A DNA stretch of 64,000 nucleotides, taken from positions 1-64,000 of the forward strand of contig CAVQVM010000001.1 in NCBI GenBank assembly GCA_963717085.1. Reading direction: 5' to 3'. The notes beneath the pieces were generated by a model. The model made no database searches, had not been told where the DNA came from, and saw only the letters and a list, made by a program, of their open reading frames with translations. The stretch comes from DASQUK01 sp963717085. Its GTDB lineage: Bacteria > Actinomycetota > Acidimicrobiia > Acidimicrobiales > VFJN01. Shown piece after piece: positions 24,117 through 31,709 of this stretch. A program made the translations under genes and the position numbers. Positions within the stretch are counted from its first letter, which is position 1. Every line of letters starts with the position of its first letter.

Positions 24117-24129
24117 CCGCCCCGGGCGG
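24117..24129. terminator. Short palindrome between convergent genes
   Basis: CCGCCC and GGGCGG flank one base, in the 23-base gap between the stops of the AurF-like gene and the convergent NTF2-like gene. The stem is short and there is no T-run; a shared bidirectional terminator is possible but weak. Confidence 0.25.
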
Positions 24130-24588
24130 TCATGCGGGCTCGGGCTGGCGCCCCTCGGTCGTCACCTTGCGATAGGTGAACCGCCAACGGCCGTCGCGCT
24201 CCTCGTACTCGTCGAGGTACCGTCCCCAGTGGTCGAGGCCGTGGGCGCGGATCACGAAGAAGTAGCAGCGGCCGCTTGCGTGCTGCCGATCCCGGAGGTC
24301 GATCTGGTGGGTGGCGATGCAGTGGCGCACATACCCGGGCTGGGTGCGCCGGTCGGCCTCCGCCCGAAACGTCTCGATCGCACCGGTGAAGATCGTCTCG
24401 ATCTCGTCGATGCCCCGATACGTCCGGGTTTCGCCGCCCTCGTCGGCGATCTCCATCGTTGCGTCGGGAGCGAACAGCTCGAGGACCTGCGCGATCCGGC
24501 CGCTGTCGCCGTTCGCGTTGTAGCGCGCCACGAGGTCCCGGATGCTCTCGCGGGCCAGCAGCTCCCACGACTTCATCGGCGTGCTCAC
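24130..24588 (-). CDS. SnoaL/NTF2-like nuclear transport factor 2 family protein
   Basis: The 152-residue protein fits the SnoaL-like cone fold: SIRDLVARYNANGDSGRIAQVLELFAPDATME, then YRGIDEIETIFTG and a C-terminal strand DGRWRFTYRKV. Such proteins are hydratases, isomerases or binding proteins; no catalytic Asp/His pair can be assigned confidently. It lies 24 bases upstream-to-downstream of the MaoC genes on the same strand and may be the last gene of the MaoC operon. Confidence 0.8.
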   Translation of the reverse strand: MSTPMKSWELLARESIRDLVARYNANGDSGRIAQVLELFAPDATMEIADEGGETRTYRGIDEIETIFTGAIETFRAEADRRTQPGYVRHCIATHQIDLRDRQHASGRCYFFVIRAHGLDHWGRYLDEYEERDGRWRFTYRKVTTEGRQPEPA

Positions 24589-24612
24589 CTCCCGAGTGTG
24601 CGCGGCGCCGCG

Positions 24613-25035
24613 CTAGTCGATGGTGGCCGTCGCTTCGCCGGTGAACACCTCGACCCCGTCCTGGTTGGTGGTCGTGATCCGGAGCTCGACGACGCCGGCG
24701 CCGTCGTCATCGCTGCGGATGTCGACGATTTCGGCCCGCGCCGTCAGGGTGTCGCCCGGCCACACCTGTGCCCGGAAGCGTCCGCCGAACGAGCGCAGCC
24801 GGCCATCGCCGACGTAGTTGGTGACCATCTTGCCGGTCAGCCCCATCGTCAGCATGCCGTGGGCGAAGATGCCGGGGAACCCGGCGACCTGCGTCGCGAA
24901 GATCTCGTCGCTGTGCAGCGGGTTGTAGTCACCCGATGCCCCCGAGTACTGGACGATCTGTGTCCGGGTGAGGTCGTCGACCACGACCTCCGTATGCTCG
25001 TCGCCGACCTGCAGCTCACTGGCCTGGAGCGTCAC
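24613..25035 (-). CDS. MaoC-family dehydratase (hydratase 2 domain)
   Basis: The 140-residue hotdog protein carries the hydratase-2 motif YSGASGDYNPLHSDEIFATQ (catalytic Asp and His) and the downstream GIFAHGMLTMG. GTG 25035 overlaps the stop of the preceding gene by GTGA. Together with the FAS1-like hydratase encoded just upstream it should form a heteromeric enoyl-CoA hydratase, as known for paired MaoC proteins of mycobacterial steroid and mycolate pathways. Confidence 0.87.
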   Translation of the reverse strand: MTLQASELQVGDEHTEVVVDDLTRTQIVQYSGASGDYNPLHSDEIFATQVAGFPGIFAHGMLTMGLTGKMVTNYVGDGRLRSFGGRFRAQVWPGDTLTARAEIVDIRSDDDGAGVVELRITTTNQDGVEVFTGEATATID

Positions 25036-25568
25036 TGCGACTCCTCCGGTCCTGCGCCGGCCGCCGCCTCCGGCGCCCGCTCGGTGCGGACCCCGACGCT
25101 GCGGGCCGTGATGACGAGCTCGTCGTCCTGGTCCCGGTACTCGGTGATCATCTCGCTGAAGACGAGCTTGCCGGCACGACGGCCCTCCTTCTCCCACGTC
25201 TTGCCGGGTCGGGTCTCGGCCCGCAGCACGTCGCCCGGCCGCAGGTGGCGGTGGTACTCGAAGTGCTGCTCGGCGTGGAGGCCCCGCGCCATCCCCCCTC
25301 CTCCTCCACCGCCGCCACCGTCCGCCGGTCGCGGCGTGCCCGTGGGATTGCGCCCCGAGCCGAACCACGGTTCGCCGATCTTGGGCCGCAGCGGCCAGTC
25401 GGGATCGAACTGCGCTCCCGCCTGAACGAACGTCGGTGGTGCGATGACGTGGCCGACCTCGCTGCCGGCGGCGTACTCCTCGTCGGAATAGATCGGGTTC
25501 GGGTCGCCGACGCTGCGGGCGAACATCATGATGTGCCCGAGCTCGATCGGGAAACGTTGGACTGCCAT
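25032..25568 (-). CDS. FAS1-like/MaoC N-terminal dehydratase subunit
   Basis: The 178-residue protein has the non-catalytic-half pattern of MaoC_dehydratas_N proteins: IMMFARSVGDPNPIYSDEEY, IAPPTFVQAGAQFD and a later HLRPGDVLRAETRP. A run of nine glycines (GGGGGGGGG) in the middle is an unusual low-complexity loop. It is translationally coupled to the catalytic hydratase subunit through GTGA. The start is ATG 25568. It is divergent from an LLM oxidoreductase gene. Confidence 0.85.
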   Translation of the reverse strand: MAVQRFPIELGHIMMFARSVGDPNPIYSDEEYAAGSEVGHVIAPPTFVQAGAQFDPDWPLRPKIGEPWFGSGRNPTGTPRPADGGGGGGGGGMARGLHAEQHFEYHRHLRPGDVLRAETRPGKTWEKEGRRAGKLVFSEMITEYRDQDDELVITARSVGVRTERAPEAAAGAGPEESQ

Positions 25569-25655
25569 GGCCCGCGATCATGTCAGGCCGAGTCGGCCCG
25601 GAGCGGGCCGGTTTCCTGACAACGTAGTCTCGTCATCCAAAACGGAAGGGGATCC

Positions 25656-26576
25656 GTGACCGACTCGTCGTCCCTGCTCGGCTTCACGATGCAGCTGCCC
25701 GTGCAGGCCCAATCCACCCTCGTCGCGCAGCCCTGGGAGCGGACGGCCGGGCCCGCAGAGCTGGCGGCGGTGGCGCGAGCCTGCGACGTCAACGGCTTCT
25801 ACTCGGTGTCCGTGTGCGACCACGTCGCCATCCCCCGGGAGCGGGCGCCCACGATGACGACCACGTGGTACGACACGGTCGCCACGCTGGGGTGGCTGGC
25901 CGGGTTCACGGGGAAGGTGCGGCTCCTGTCGCACGTCTACGTCGTCGCCTACCGCCACCCGCTGCAGACGGCCAAGGCGTTCGCCACGCTCGACGCCCTG
26001 TCCGGCGGCCGGTCGATCCTCGGCGTGGGGGCCGGGCACGTCGAGGGCGAGTTCGACGCGCTGGGCGTGCCGTTCTCCCAGCGCGGCCGAATGACGGACG
26101 ACGCCGTCGTGGCCATCCGCGCCGCCCTGTCCGACGAATGGGGCGGCGGCGAGGTCGGCCAGCAGCCGCGTCCCGTTCAGCCCGGCGGCCCGCCCATCTG
26201 GGTGGGCGGATCGTCGACGGCGGCCCTGCGGAGGGCTGCACGGCTGGGCGACGGCTGGCTGCCGCAAGGACCGCCCGAGGGCGGCATGGCCACGGCCATC
26301 GCCACCCTGCGGCGGCAGCGCCAGGACGCTGGCCGCGACGGGCCGTTCGCCATCGGTGGCGGCGTCAACCTCTACATCGGCGAGCCCTCGTTCGACGTGC
26401 CGCGGTGGACCGTCACCGGCGAACCCGAGAGGATCGCCGAGGTGGTGCGCGACCTGGTGGCGCTCGGCGTCAACCACATCGCACTCCGGATCCCGTCACG
26501 CAGCTGCGAGGAGCACATCGACCAGATCGCCGCGTTCGGCCGCGACGTGGCCCCGCTGGTCGAGGGCGACGGGTAA
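25656..26576 (+). CDS. LLM class F420-dependent oxidoreductase
   Basis: The 306-residue TIM-barrel protein shows the luciferase-like pattern (VNGFYSVSVCDHVAIP, AFATLDALSGGRSILGVGAGHVEGEFDALGVPF, GPPIWVGGSSTAALRRAARLGDGWLP) of coenzyme F420-dependent enzymes. It should transfer hydride to or from an unknown substrate. The start is GTG 25656 with GGAAGGGG upstream. It is followed after 110 bases by an aldehyde dehydrogenase with its own operator-like site. Confidence 0.88.
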   Translation: MTDSSSLLGFTMQLPVQAQSTLVAQPWERTAGPAELAAVARACDVNGFYSVSVCDHVAIPRERAPTMTTTWYDTVATLGWLAGFTGKVRLLSHVYVVAYRHPLQTAKAFATLDALSGGRSILGVGAGHVEGEFDALGVPFSQRGRMTDDAVVAIRAALSDEWGGGEVGQQPRPVQPGGPPIWVGGSSTAALRRAARLGDGWLPQGPPEGGMATAIATLRRQRQDAGRDGPFAIGGGVNLYIGEPSFDVPRWTVTGEPERIAEVVRDLVALGVNHIALRIPSRSCEEHIDQIAAFGRDVAPLVEGDG

Positions 26577-26617
26577 TCGAGGGTCGCCAAGCCGCCAGCC
26601 ACCGGCACCCGAGTCGA

Positions 26618-26629
26618 AACACAGGTGTC
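26618..26629. promoter_or_regulatory. Operator-like palindrome upstream of the aldehyde dehydrogenase
   Basis: AACACAGGTGTC matches 11 of 12 bases of GACACAGGTGTC at 10270-10281, next to a TetR gene. It lies 58 bases before the GTG start of the aldehyde dehydrogenase. Confidence 0.4.
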
Positions 26630-26686
26630 AGGTCGTGTGCCATGCTGCTCGTGCGGCCGGCTGACGCACACAGGGGAGCGGACCGG

Positions 26687-28183
26687 GTGGCACAGACCCG
26701 AGCAGTCAATGCGACGACCACCCAGGAGCGCTACTCCCTGTGGATCGGCGGCGACCGCGTCGACGGTTCGAACGGCACCTACGAGGTCGTCAACCCGGCC
26801 ACCGAGGAGGTGGTGGGCCTCGCCCCCGAGGCGACGGCCGAGGACGCCCGCCGGGCCGCGACCGCGGCTGCCGAGGCCTTCCCGGACTGGTCGCAGACCA
26901 CGCCCGACGAGCGTGCTCGGCTCCTCGACCGGGCCGCCGACCTCCTCCAGCAGCGGATCCCGGAGCTCATCCCGCTGGTGCAGGCCGAGACCGGCTCCAC
27001 CGTCCAGATGGCGCAGACGGCGCAAGTCGCGGTGGCGGTGGCCCGCCTGCGCCGCTATGCCCGCGGCGCCCTCGAGGCCCGGGAGATCCCGCTCCCCCCG
27101 GCGCCGAACCCCGGCAGTGGGCCGTCATCCGGCGGTGGCGGGCTCGTCAATGCCATGGCCGTCCGGCTGCCGGTCGGCGTCGTGATCTGCATCACGTCCT
27201 ACAACGTGCCGATGACGAACGTCATGGGGAAGATCGGCCCCGCCCTGGCCATGGGTAACACGGTGGTCATCAAGCCGGCGCCCCAGGATCCGCTGGGGGT
27301 CATCCGGATGGTCGAGGCGTTCCACGAGGCCGGCTTCCCTCCGGGGGTCGTCAACCTGGTGGTCGGCTCCACGCCCGAGTCGGCCGAGGCGCTCGTGGCC
27401 GCACCGCAGACCGACATGGTCAGCTTCACCGGCAGCACCGCGATCGGGCTGAAGATCGGCGAGGCGGCCGCCCGCGACATGAAGCGCGTCCTGTTCGAGC
27501 TCGGCGGCAAGGGCGCCAGCCTCGTGTTCGACGACGCCGACATCGACGCCGCCGCGCAGGGCACCGCCAGCACGTTCGCCTTCCACGCGGGCCAGATCTG
27601 CACGGCGCCCACCCGGCTGATCGCCCAGCGCCAGGTCTACGACCAGGTGGTGGAGAAGCTGGCGCGGATCGCCACCGTGCTCAAGGTGGGCGACCCGCTC
27701 GATCCCGACACCATGGTCGGCCCCGTCATCAGCGCCGCGCAGCGCGACCGCATCGAGGGCTACGTGCGATCCGGTGTCGACGAGGGCGGCACGCTGGTCG
27801 CCGGCGGCACCCGCCCGGACACCGGCCACGGGTTCTACTGGCCCCCCACCCTCATCGCCGGGTGCCACAACGGCATGACGGCGGCCCGCGAGGAGATATT
27901 CGGGCCCGTGGTCGTGGCCATCCCCTTCGACGACGAGGAGGAGGGCATCGCCGTCGCCAACGAAAGCGACTACGGCCTGTACGACTACGTGTGGACCCGC
28001 GACACGGCCAGGGGCCTGCGGGTTGCGCAGCGCCTGCGGGCCGGCAACGTCGGCCTCAACACGCTGGCCCGCAACCCGGAGACACCGTTCGGCGGGTTCC
28101 GCAAGAGCGGCATCGGACGCGACGGTGGGTCGTTCGCCTTGCATGCCTACAGCGAGCTGCAGAGCATCGTCTGGCCCGGCTGA
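26687..28183 (+). CDS. NAD(P)-dependent aldehyde dehydrogenase
   Basis: The 498-residue protein has the cofactor region MGNTVVIKPAPQDPLG, VSFTGSTAIG, the general base Glu in FELGGKGASLVF (about 280) and the catalytic Cys in FHAGQICTAPTRLI (about 305), plus EIFGPVVVAI and PFGGFRKSGIGRDGG. It should oxidise an aldehyde to the acid. GTG 26687 is preferred over ATG 26642 because AGGGGAG lies at 26672-26678. It is followed by a tandem repeat and then an alcohol dehydrogenase, a natural partner in alcohol-to-acid oxidation. Confidence 0.9.
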   Translation: MAQTRAVNATTTQERYSLWIGGDRVDGSNGTYEVVNPATEEVVGLAPEATAEDARRAATAAAEAFPDWSQTTPDERARLLDRAADLLQQRIPELIPLVQAETGSTVQMAQTAQVAVAVARLRRYARGALEAREIPLPPAPNPGSGPSSGGGGLVNAMAVRLPVGVVICITSYNVPMTNVMGKIGPALAMGNTVVIKPAPQDPLGVIRMVEAFHEAGFPPGVVNLVVGSTPESAEALVAAPQTDMVSFTGSTAIGLKIGEAAARDMKRVLFELGGKGASLVFDDADIDAAAQGTASTFAFHAGQICTAPTRLIAQRQVYDQVVEKLARIATVLKVGDPLDPDTMVGPVISAAQRDRIEGYVRSGVDEGGTLVAGGTRPDTGHGFYWPPTLIAGCHNGMTAAREEIFGPVVVAIPFDDEEEGIAVANESDYGLYDYVWTRDTARGLRVAQRLRAGNVGLNTLARNPETPFGGFRKSGIGRDGGSFALHAYSELQSIVWPG

Positions 28184-28191
28184 AGGAGACT

Positions 28192-28377
28192 GGAGTGCGA
28201 GTGAAGCGAGCGCTACAGGCCGACGGCGCGAGCGCCAGCTCGCCCGCCGGTGATGGGTGTGGGGCGCAGCCCCACTGGAGACGCGGAGTGCGAGTGAAGC
28301 GAGCGCTACAGGCCGACGACGCGGGCGCCAGCTCGCCCGGCGGCGATGGGTGTGGGGCGCAGCCCCACCGGAGACGC
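28192..28377. repeat. Two tandem 93-bp repeat units, each ending in a ribosome-site-like GGAGAC
   Basis: Unit 1 (28192-28284) and unit 2 (28285-28377) are the same length and differ at only a few bases. Each holds a GCGAGC/GCTCGC-type hairpin and a perfect GTGGGGC-gca-GCCCCAC hairpin and ends in GGAGACGC. Unit 2 ends two bases before the alcohol dehydrogenase ATG, so its GGAG serves as ribosome site. As 93 is a multiple of three, no stop interrupts the frames across the duplication. Confidence 0.85.
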
Positions 28378-28379
28378 CG

Positions 28380-29447
28380 ATGAGAGCCATCGTCTGGACC
28401 GGCGAGCTCGAGGTACGGGACGACGTCGAGGTTCGGGAGCCCGGCCTGCGCGAGGTCAAGGTGCGGATCCACCGCGCCGGGCTCTGCCACAGCGACGTCT
28501 CGGTCATCAACGGGACCATCCCCATGCCGCCGCCGATCGTCCTCGGCCACGAGGGCGCCGGCGTCGTGGAGGAGGTCGGCGCCGCGGTCACCGGCGTGAA
28601 GCCCGGTGACCACGTCGTGCTGGTCACGCTGGGCAACTGCGGGCAGTGCGACGCCTGCGATCGCGGCCTTCCGACGCACTGCCGCAGGCCCTTCGGCTGG
28701 TCCGACACCCGGTTCACCACCGGCGGCCGGGAGGTGCCGGCGTTCGCCAACCTCGGCGTGTTCTCGGAATACACCGTCGTGCACGAGCACCAGGCCGTGG
28801 TCATCGACCCGGCGGTTCCGCTCGACGCCGCCAGCCTGATCGGCTGCGCCGTCGTCACCGGCGCCGGTGCCGTGCTCAACCGCGCCAAGGTCCAGCCGGG
28901 CGAGACAGTCGCGGTCATCGGGGCCGGCGGGATCGGTCAGTCGGTCATCCAGGGCGCCCGGCTGGCGTCGGCCGGGCGGATCGTCGCCGTCGACGCCAAC
29001 CCGCGCAAGGAGGCCGTGGCCCTGCAGTTCGGCGCCACCGACTTCATCGACGCCTCGGCGGTCGAAGACACGGTCGCCGCCGCCAAGCACCTCGTGCCCG
29101 CGGGGTTCGACTACGCATTCGAGTGCGTGGGACACCCGTCGCTGATCCGCCAGGCGATCGACATGCTCGGCATCGGTGGCTCGTGCGTGCTGCTGGGCGT
29201 GCCCAAGCTCGGCACCGAGGCCAGCTTCGTGGTCGGCAACCTCTACAACGACAAGTCGATCCTGGGGTGCCGCTACGGCCAGACCCGGCCGCACCACGAC
29301 GTGCCGCTCATCACGCGCTTCTACCTGGACGGACGCTTCATGCTCGACGAGATGGTGAGCCAGACATACGACCTCGGCGACATCGAGCGAGCCCTCGCCG
29401 ACCTCGAGGCGGGCACGCTCAATCGCGGCGTCCTGACCCTGATCTGA
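28380..29447 (+). CDS. Zinc-binding alcohol dehydrogenase
   Basis: The 355-residue protein is a medium-chain dehydrogenase with AGLCHSDVSVI and GHEGAGVVEEVG for catalytic zinc, a complete four-cysteine structural-zinc loop (CGQCDACDRGLPTHC, about residues 85-100) and NAD-binding IGAGGIGQSVIQGA near 180. ATG 28380 is the start: it has GGAGACGCCG upstream, whereas the longer in-frame reading lies inside the tandem repeat. It runs with the aldehyde dehydrogenase upstream and an LLM enzyme 22 bases downstream. Confidence 0.9.
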   Translation: MRAIVWTGELEVRDDVEVREPGLREVKVRIHRAGLCHSDVSVINGTIPMPPPIVLGHEGAGVVEEVGAAVTGVKPGDHVVLVTLGNCGQCDACDRGLPTHCRRPFGWSDTRFTTGGREVPAFANLGVFSEYTVVHEHQAVVIDPAVPLDAASLIGCAVVTGAGAVLNRAKVQPGETVAVIGAGGIGQSVIQGARLASAGRIVAVDANPRKEAVALQFGATDFIDASAVEDTVAAAKHLVPAGFDYAFECVGHPSLIRQAIDMLGIGGSCVLLGVPKLGTEASFVVGNLYNDKSILGCRYGQTRPHHDVPLITRFYLDGRFMLDEMVSQTYDLGDIERALADLEAGTLNRGVLTLI

Positions 29448-29469
29448 CCCCCAACGGAGAGTGTGATCC

Positions 29470-30594
29470 ATGGAGTTCGGCATCTTCATCCAGGGATTCG
29501 TCCCGAGCTACCGGCGCGAGGCAGATCCGGATGCCGAGCACACGGCCCTGATGCACGACATCGAGTGCGTCATCGCCGCCGACAAGGCGGGGTTCAAGTA
29601 CGTGTGGGCCACCGAGCACCACTTCCTGGACGAGTACTCCCACATGTCGGCGAACGACGTCGCCCTCGCCTACCTCGCCCGGGCGACCGAGCGCATCCAC
29701 CTCGGCTCGGGCATCTTCAACCCCCTGCCCCAGGTCAACCACCCCGCCAAGGTGGCGGAGAAGGTGGCCATGCTCGATCACCTGTCGGGCGGCCGCTTCG
29801 AGTTCGGCACCGGGCGCGGCGCCGGCAGCCACGAGATCCTCGCGTTCCTGCCCGGGATGACCGACCTGGGCAAGACCCGGGAGATCTGGGAGGACGTCAT
29901 CGCCGAGTTCCCCAAGATGTGGCTCCAGGACGAGTACGAGGGCTACGAGGGCAAGTACTGGTCGTTGCCGCCGCGCAAGGTCCTGCCGAAGCCATGGCGC
30001 AAGCCGCACCCGGCCATGTGGTACGCCGCGGGCAACGTCAGCAGCTACGAGATGGCGGCGCGGCGCGGGCTGGGGGTGCTCGGCTTCTCGGTGGGCTCGA
30101 TCCAGGAGCTCGACCCGGTGATGAAGGCGTACAAGAAGGCGATCAGGGAGCCCGAGCCCGTCGGCGCGTTCGTCAACGACAACATCATGGTGACGACCGG
30201 CGCCTTCGTCGCCGAGGACGACCACACGGCGGTCGAGGCGGCCACCCGGCCGCACAACAGCTACCTGGCCAGCAACGTGTACCGCTACCACGACACCTTC
30301 CCGCACCCGCCGGAGATCCCGGTGTGGCCCGACCTGATGGCCGATGCCACGGCCGAGGACATCCCGGTCGCCCGCGAGCGAGGCGGCATCTGCGGTGACC
30401 CCGACCACACGTTGGAGCAGTGCCGGCGGTGGGAGGACGCGGGCTGCGATCAGCTGGTCTTCGGGACCGGTTCGGCGCGCCACGAGGACACGCTCGAGAT
30501 GATCCGGCTCATGGGCGAGCACGTGATCCCCAAGATCGACACGGATCCCGTGCATCGGACCACGCGCTTTCGCGAGGCCGCGGCGCGACGGTGA
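29470..30594 (+). CDS. LLM class flavin-dependent oxidoreductase
   Basis: The 374-residue luciferase-like protein has KYVWATEHHFLDEY near residue 50, IHLGSGIFNPLPQVNHPAKVAE and LSGGRFEFGTGRGAGSHE, typical of flavin-dependent alkanal-monooxygenase relatives and longer than the F420 types in this window. It probably uses reduced FMN and oxygen. The start is ATG 29470 after GGAGAGTG. Its stop overlaps the GTG start of the SDR (GTGA), implying one operon from 28380 on. Confidence 0.87.
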   Translation: MEFGIFIQGFVPSYRREADPDAEHTALMHDIECVIAADKAGFKYVWATEHHFLDEYSHMSANDVALAYLARATERIHLGSGIFNPLPQVNHPAKVAEKVAMLDHLSGGRFEFGTGRGAGSHEILAFLPGMTDLGKTREIWEDVIAEFPKMWLQDEYEGYEGKYWSLPPRKVLPKPWRKPHPAMWYAAGNVSSYEMAARRGLGVLGFSVGSIQELDPVMKAYKKAIREPEPVGAFVNDNIMVTTGAFVAEDDHTAVEAATRPHNSYLASNVYRYHDTFPHPPEIPVWPDLMADATAEDIPVARERGGICGDPDHTLEQCRRWEDAGCDQLVFGTGSARHEDTLEMIRLMGEHVIPKIDTDPVHRTTRFREAAARR

Positions 30595-31455
30595 CGGGCG
30601 GCGTCCTCGGCGGCCAGGTGGCCGTGATCACGGGTGCCGGCCGCGGTCTGGGGCGCGCCTACGCCCTGGCCTACGCGAGCGAGGGCGCGCGTGTGGTCGT
30701 CAACGATGTCGACGCGGCGTCGGCGGCTTCGGTCGCGGACGAGATCGCTGCGCTGGGCGGCGAGGCGGTCGCGAACGACGACACGGTCGCCGAGCCGTCC
30801 GGCGCCCACGGGATCGTCGCGACCGGGGTCGAGCGCTTCGGGCGCATTGACGTGATGATCACCAACGCCGGCGCCGATCGGCGGGGCCCGGCATTGGACC
30901 TGGACCCCGCCGACTGGGAGTTCACGCTGCGGACCCACCTGTTCGGGTCGATCCACTGCTCGGTCGCGGCCGGGCGGGCCATGCGGGAGCCAGGGTGGCG
31001 GTGGCGTGATCGTGAACGTCTGCTCGGCGGCGTTCTACGTCGGGACCGCGACGCTCGCCCCGTACGGGGTGGCCAAGGGCGGGATCTACGGCCTGATGCG
31101 CTCGCTGGCGGGCGAGCTGGCGCCGCTCGGCATCAGCGTGAACGCGGTGGCGCCCCCGCTGACCGCCACCGCCCCGGCCCTGGCCTTCGTGGACAGCCTC
31201 GCGGCCATGGGGCTCACCGCCGAGCAGGTCGAGGCGATGCGGTCGTCCATGCCGCAGCCGGAGGACGTCGCCCTCATCACGGTGTTCCTGGCGACGCCCG
31301 AGGGCCGGCGGCTGTCGGGACAGCTGCTGACGATGACGAAGGACGAGGTGGTCGTCATCCGGCCCCCTGACGGTGGGCGGGTTTTGCGCGGACCGGGCGA
31401 ACGGTGGACCCTGGAAGGTCTGGGAGCGGCGGTGGGGGAGTTGGTGGGTCGCTAG
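30591..31455 (+). pseudogene. Short-chain dehydrogenase/reductase, frameshifted
   Basis: GTG 30591 opens a good SDR: VAVITGAGRGLGRAYALAYA, MITNAGADRRGPALD. Continuous homology then needs a frame change: after AMRE the sequence gagCcag at 30990 has one C too many, and the second frame continues GGGGVIVNVCSAAF, then APYGVAKGGIYGL (catalytic Tyr and Lys) to the stop at 31455. Removing one base restores a protein of about 287 residues. This is either a recent inactivating mutation or a sequencing error. Confidence 0.8.
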
Positions 31456-31483
31456 CTCGGCGCCGACGGCCGGTTGGCGGGTG

Positions 31484-31600
31484 CCACGGCCCGGAGCCAG
31501 CGTCAAGGCCAAGCCCTTCGGGCGGCCTGCGGCCGGCCTTGACCCCGCCTCCGGGCCGTGGGTTTGGCGGGGCAGGAAGCGACGCCGGGGCGTCGCTTCC
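31484..31600. repeat. Nested palindromic element between the SDR and HNH copy 2
   Basis: CCACGGCCCGGAG (31484-31496) pairs exactly with CTCCGGGCCGTGG (31549-31561). Nested inside, GTCAAGGCC (31502-31510) pairs with GGCCTTGAC (31535-31543). Next to them GGAAGCGACGCC (31575-31586) pairs with GGCGTCGCTTCC (31589-31600). There is no T-run. It could be a structured transcript end, a REP-type element or the boundary of the HNH cassette. Confidence 0.75.
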
Positions 31601-31673
31601 GGGAAGCGCGAAGGCGTTGGCATGTCGGGTCGTTATTTGGTGATTGTTGCGCCATCAATTAGCGGAATTAGAT

Positions 31674-31702
31674 TTGACTAGATATACGAACACTAGTACG
31701 CT
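31674..31702 (+). promoter_or_regulatory. Leaderless promoter with SOS-box-like palindrome, HNH copy 2
   Basis: TTGACT (31674-31679), a 17-base spacer and TACGCT (31697-31702) are followed after seven bases by ATG 31710. CGAACACTAGTACG at 31687-31700 overlaps the -10. The region is base-for-base the same as in HNH copy 1 and continues upstream with shared AT-rich sequence (TTATTTG, CAATT). Confidence 0.65.
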
Positions 31703-31709
31703 ATCGGTT

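Noticed and set aside
28192..28377. Possible CRISPR array
   Set aside because: Only two adjacent units with no spacers; this is a tandem duplication.
28195..28383. GTG-initiated 62-codon frame encoding two repeats of a 31-residue unit and overlapping the ATG of the alcohol dehydrogenase by ATGA
   Set aside because: Tempting as a leader peptide, but the frame follows directly from the 93-bp duplication and its hairpins, and a strong ribosome site is lacking before GTG 28195.
27125..28918. Minus-strand 597-codon frame spanning the aldehyde and alcohol dehydrogenases
   Set aside because: Both sense genes have full catalytic motifs; the frame stays open only because of base composition and the in-frame tandem repeat.
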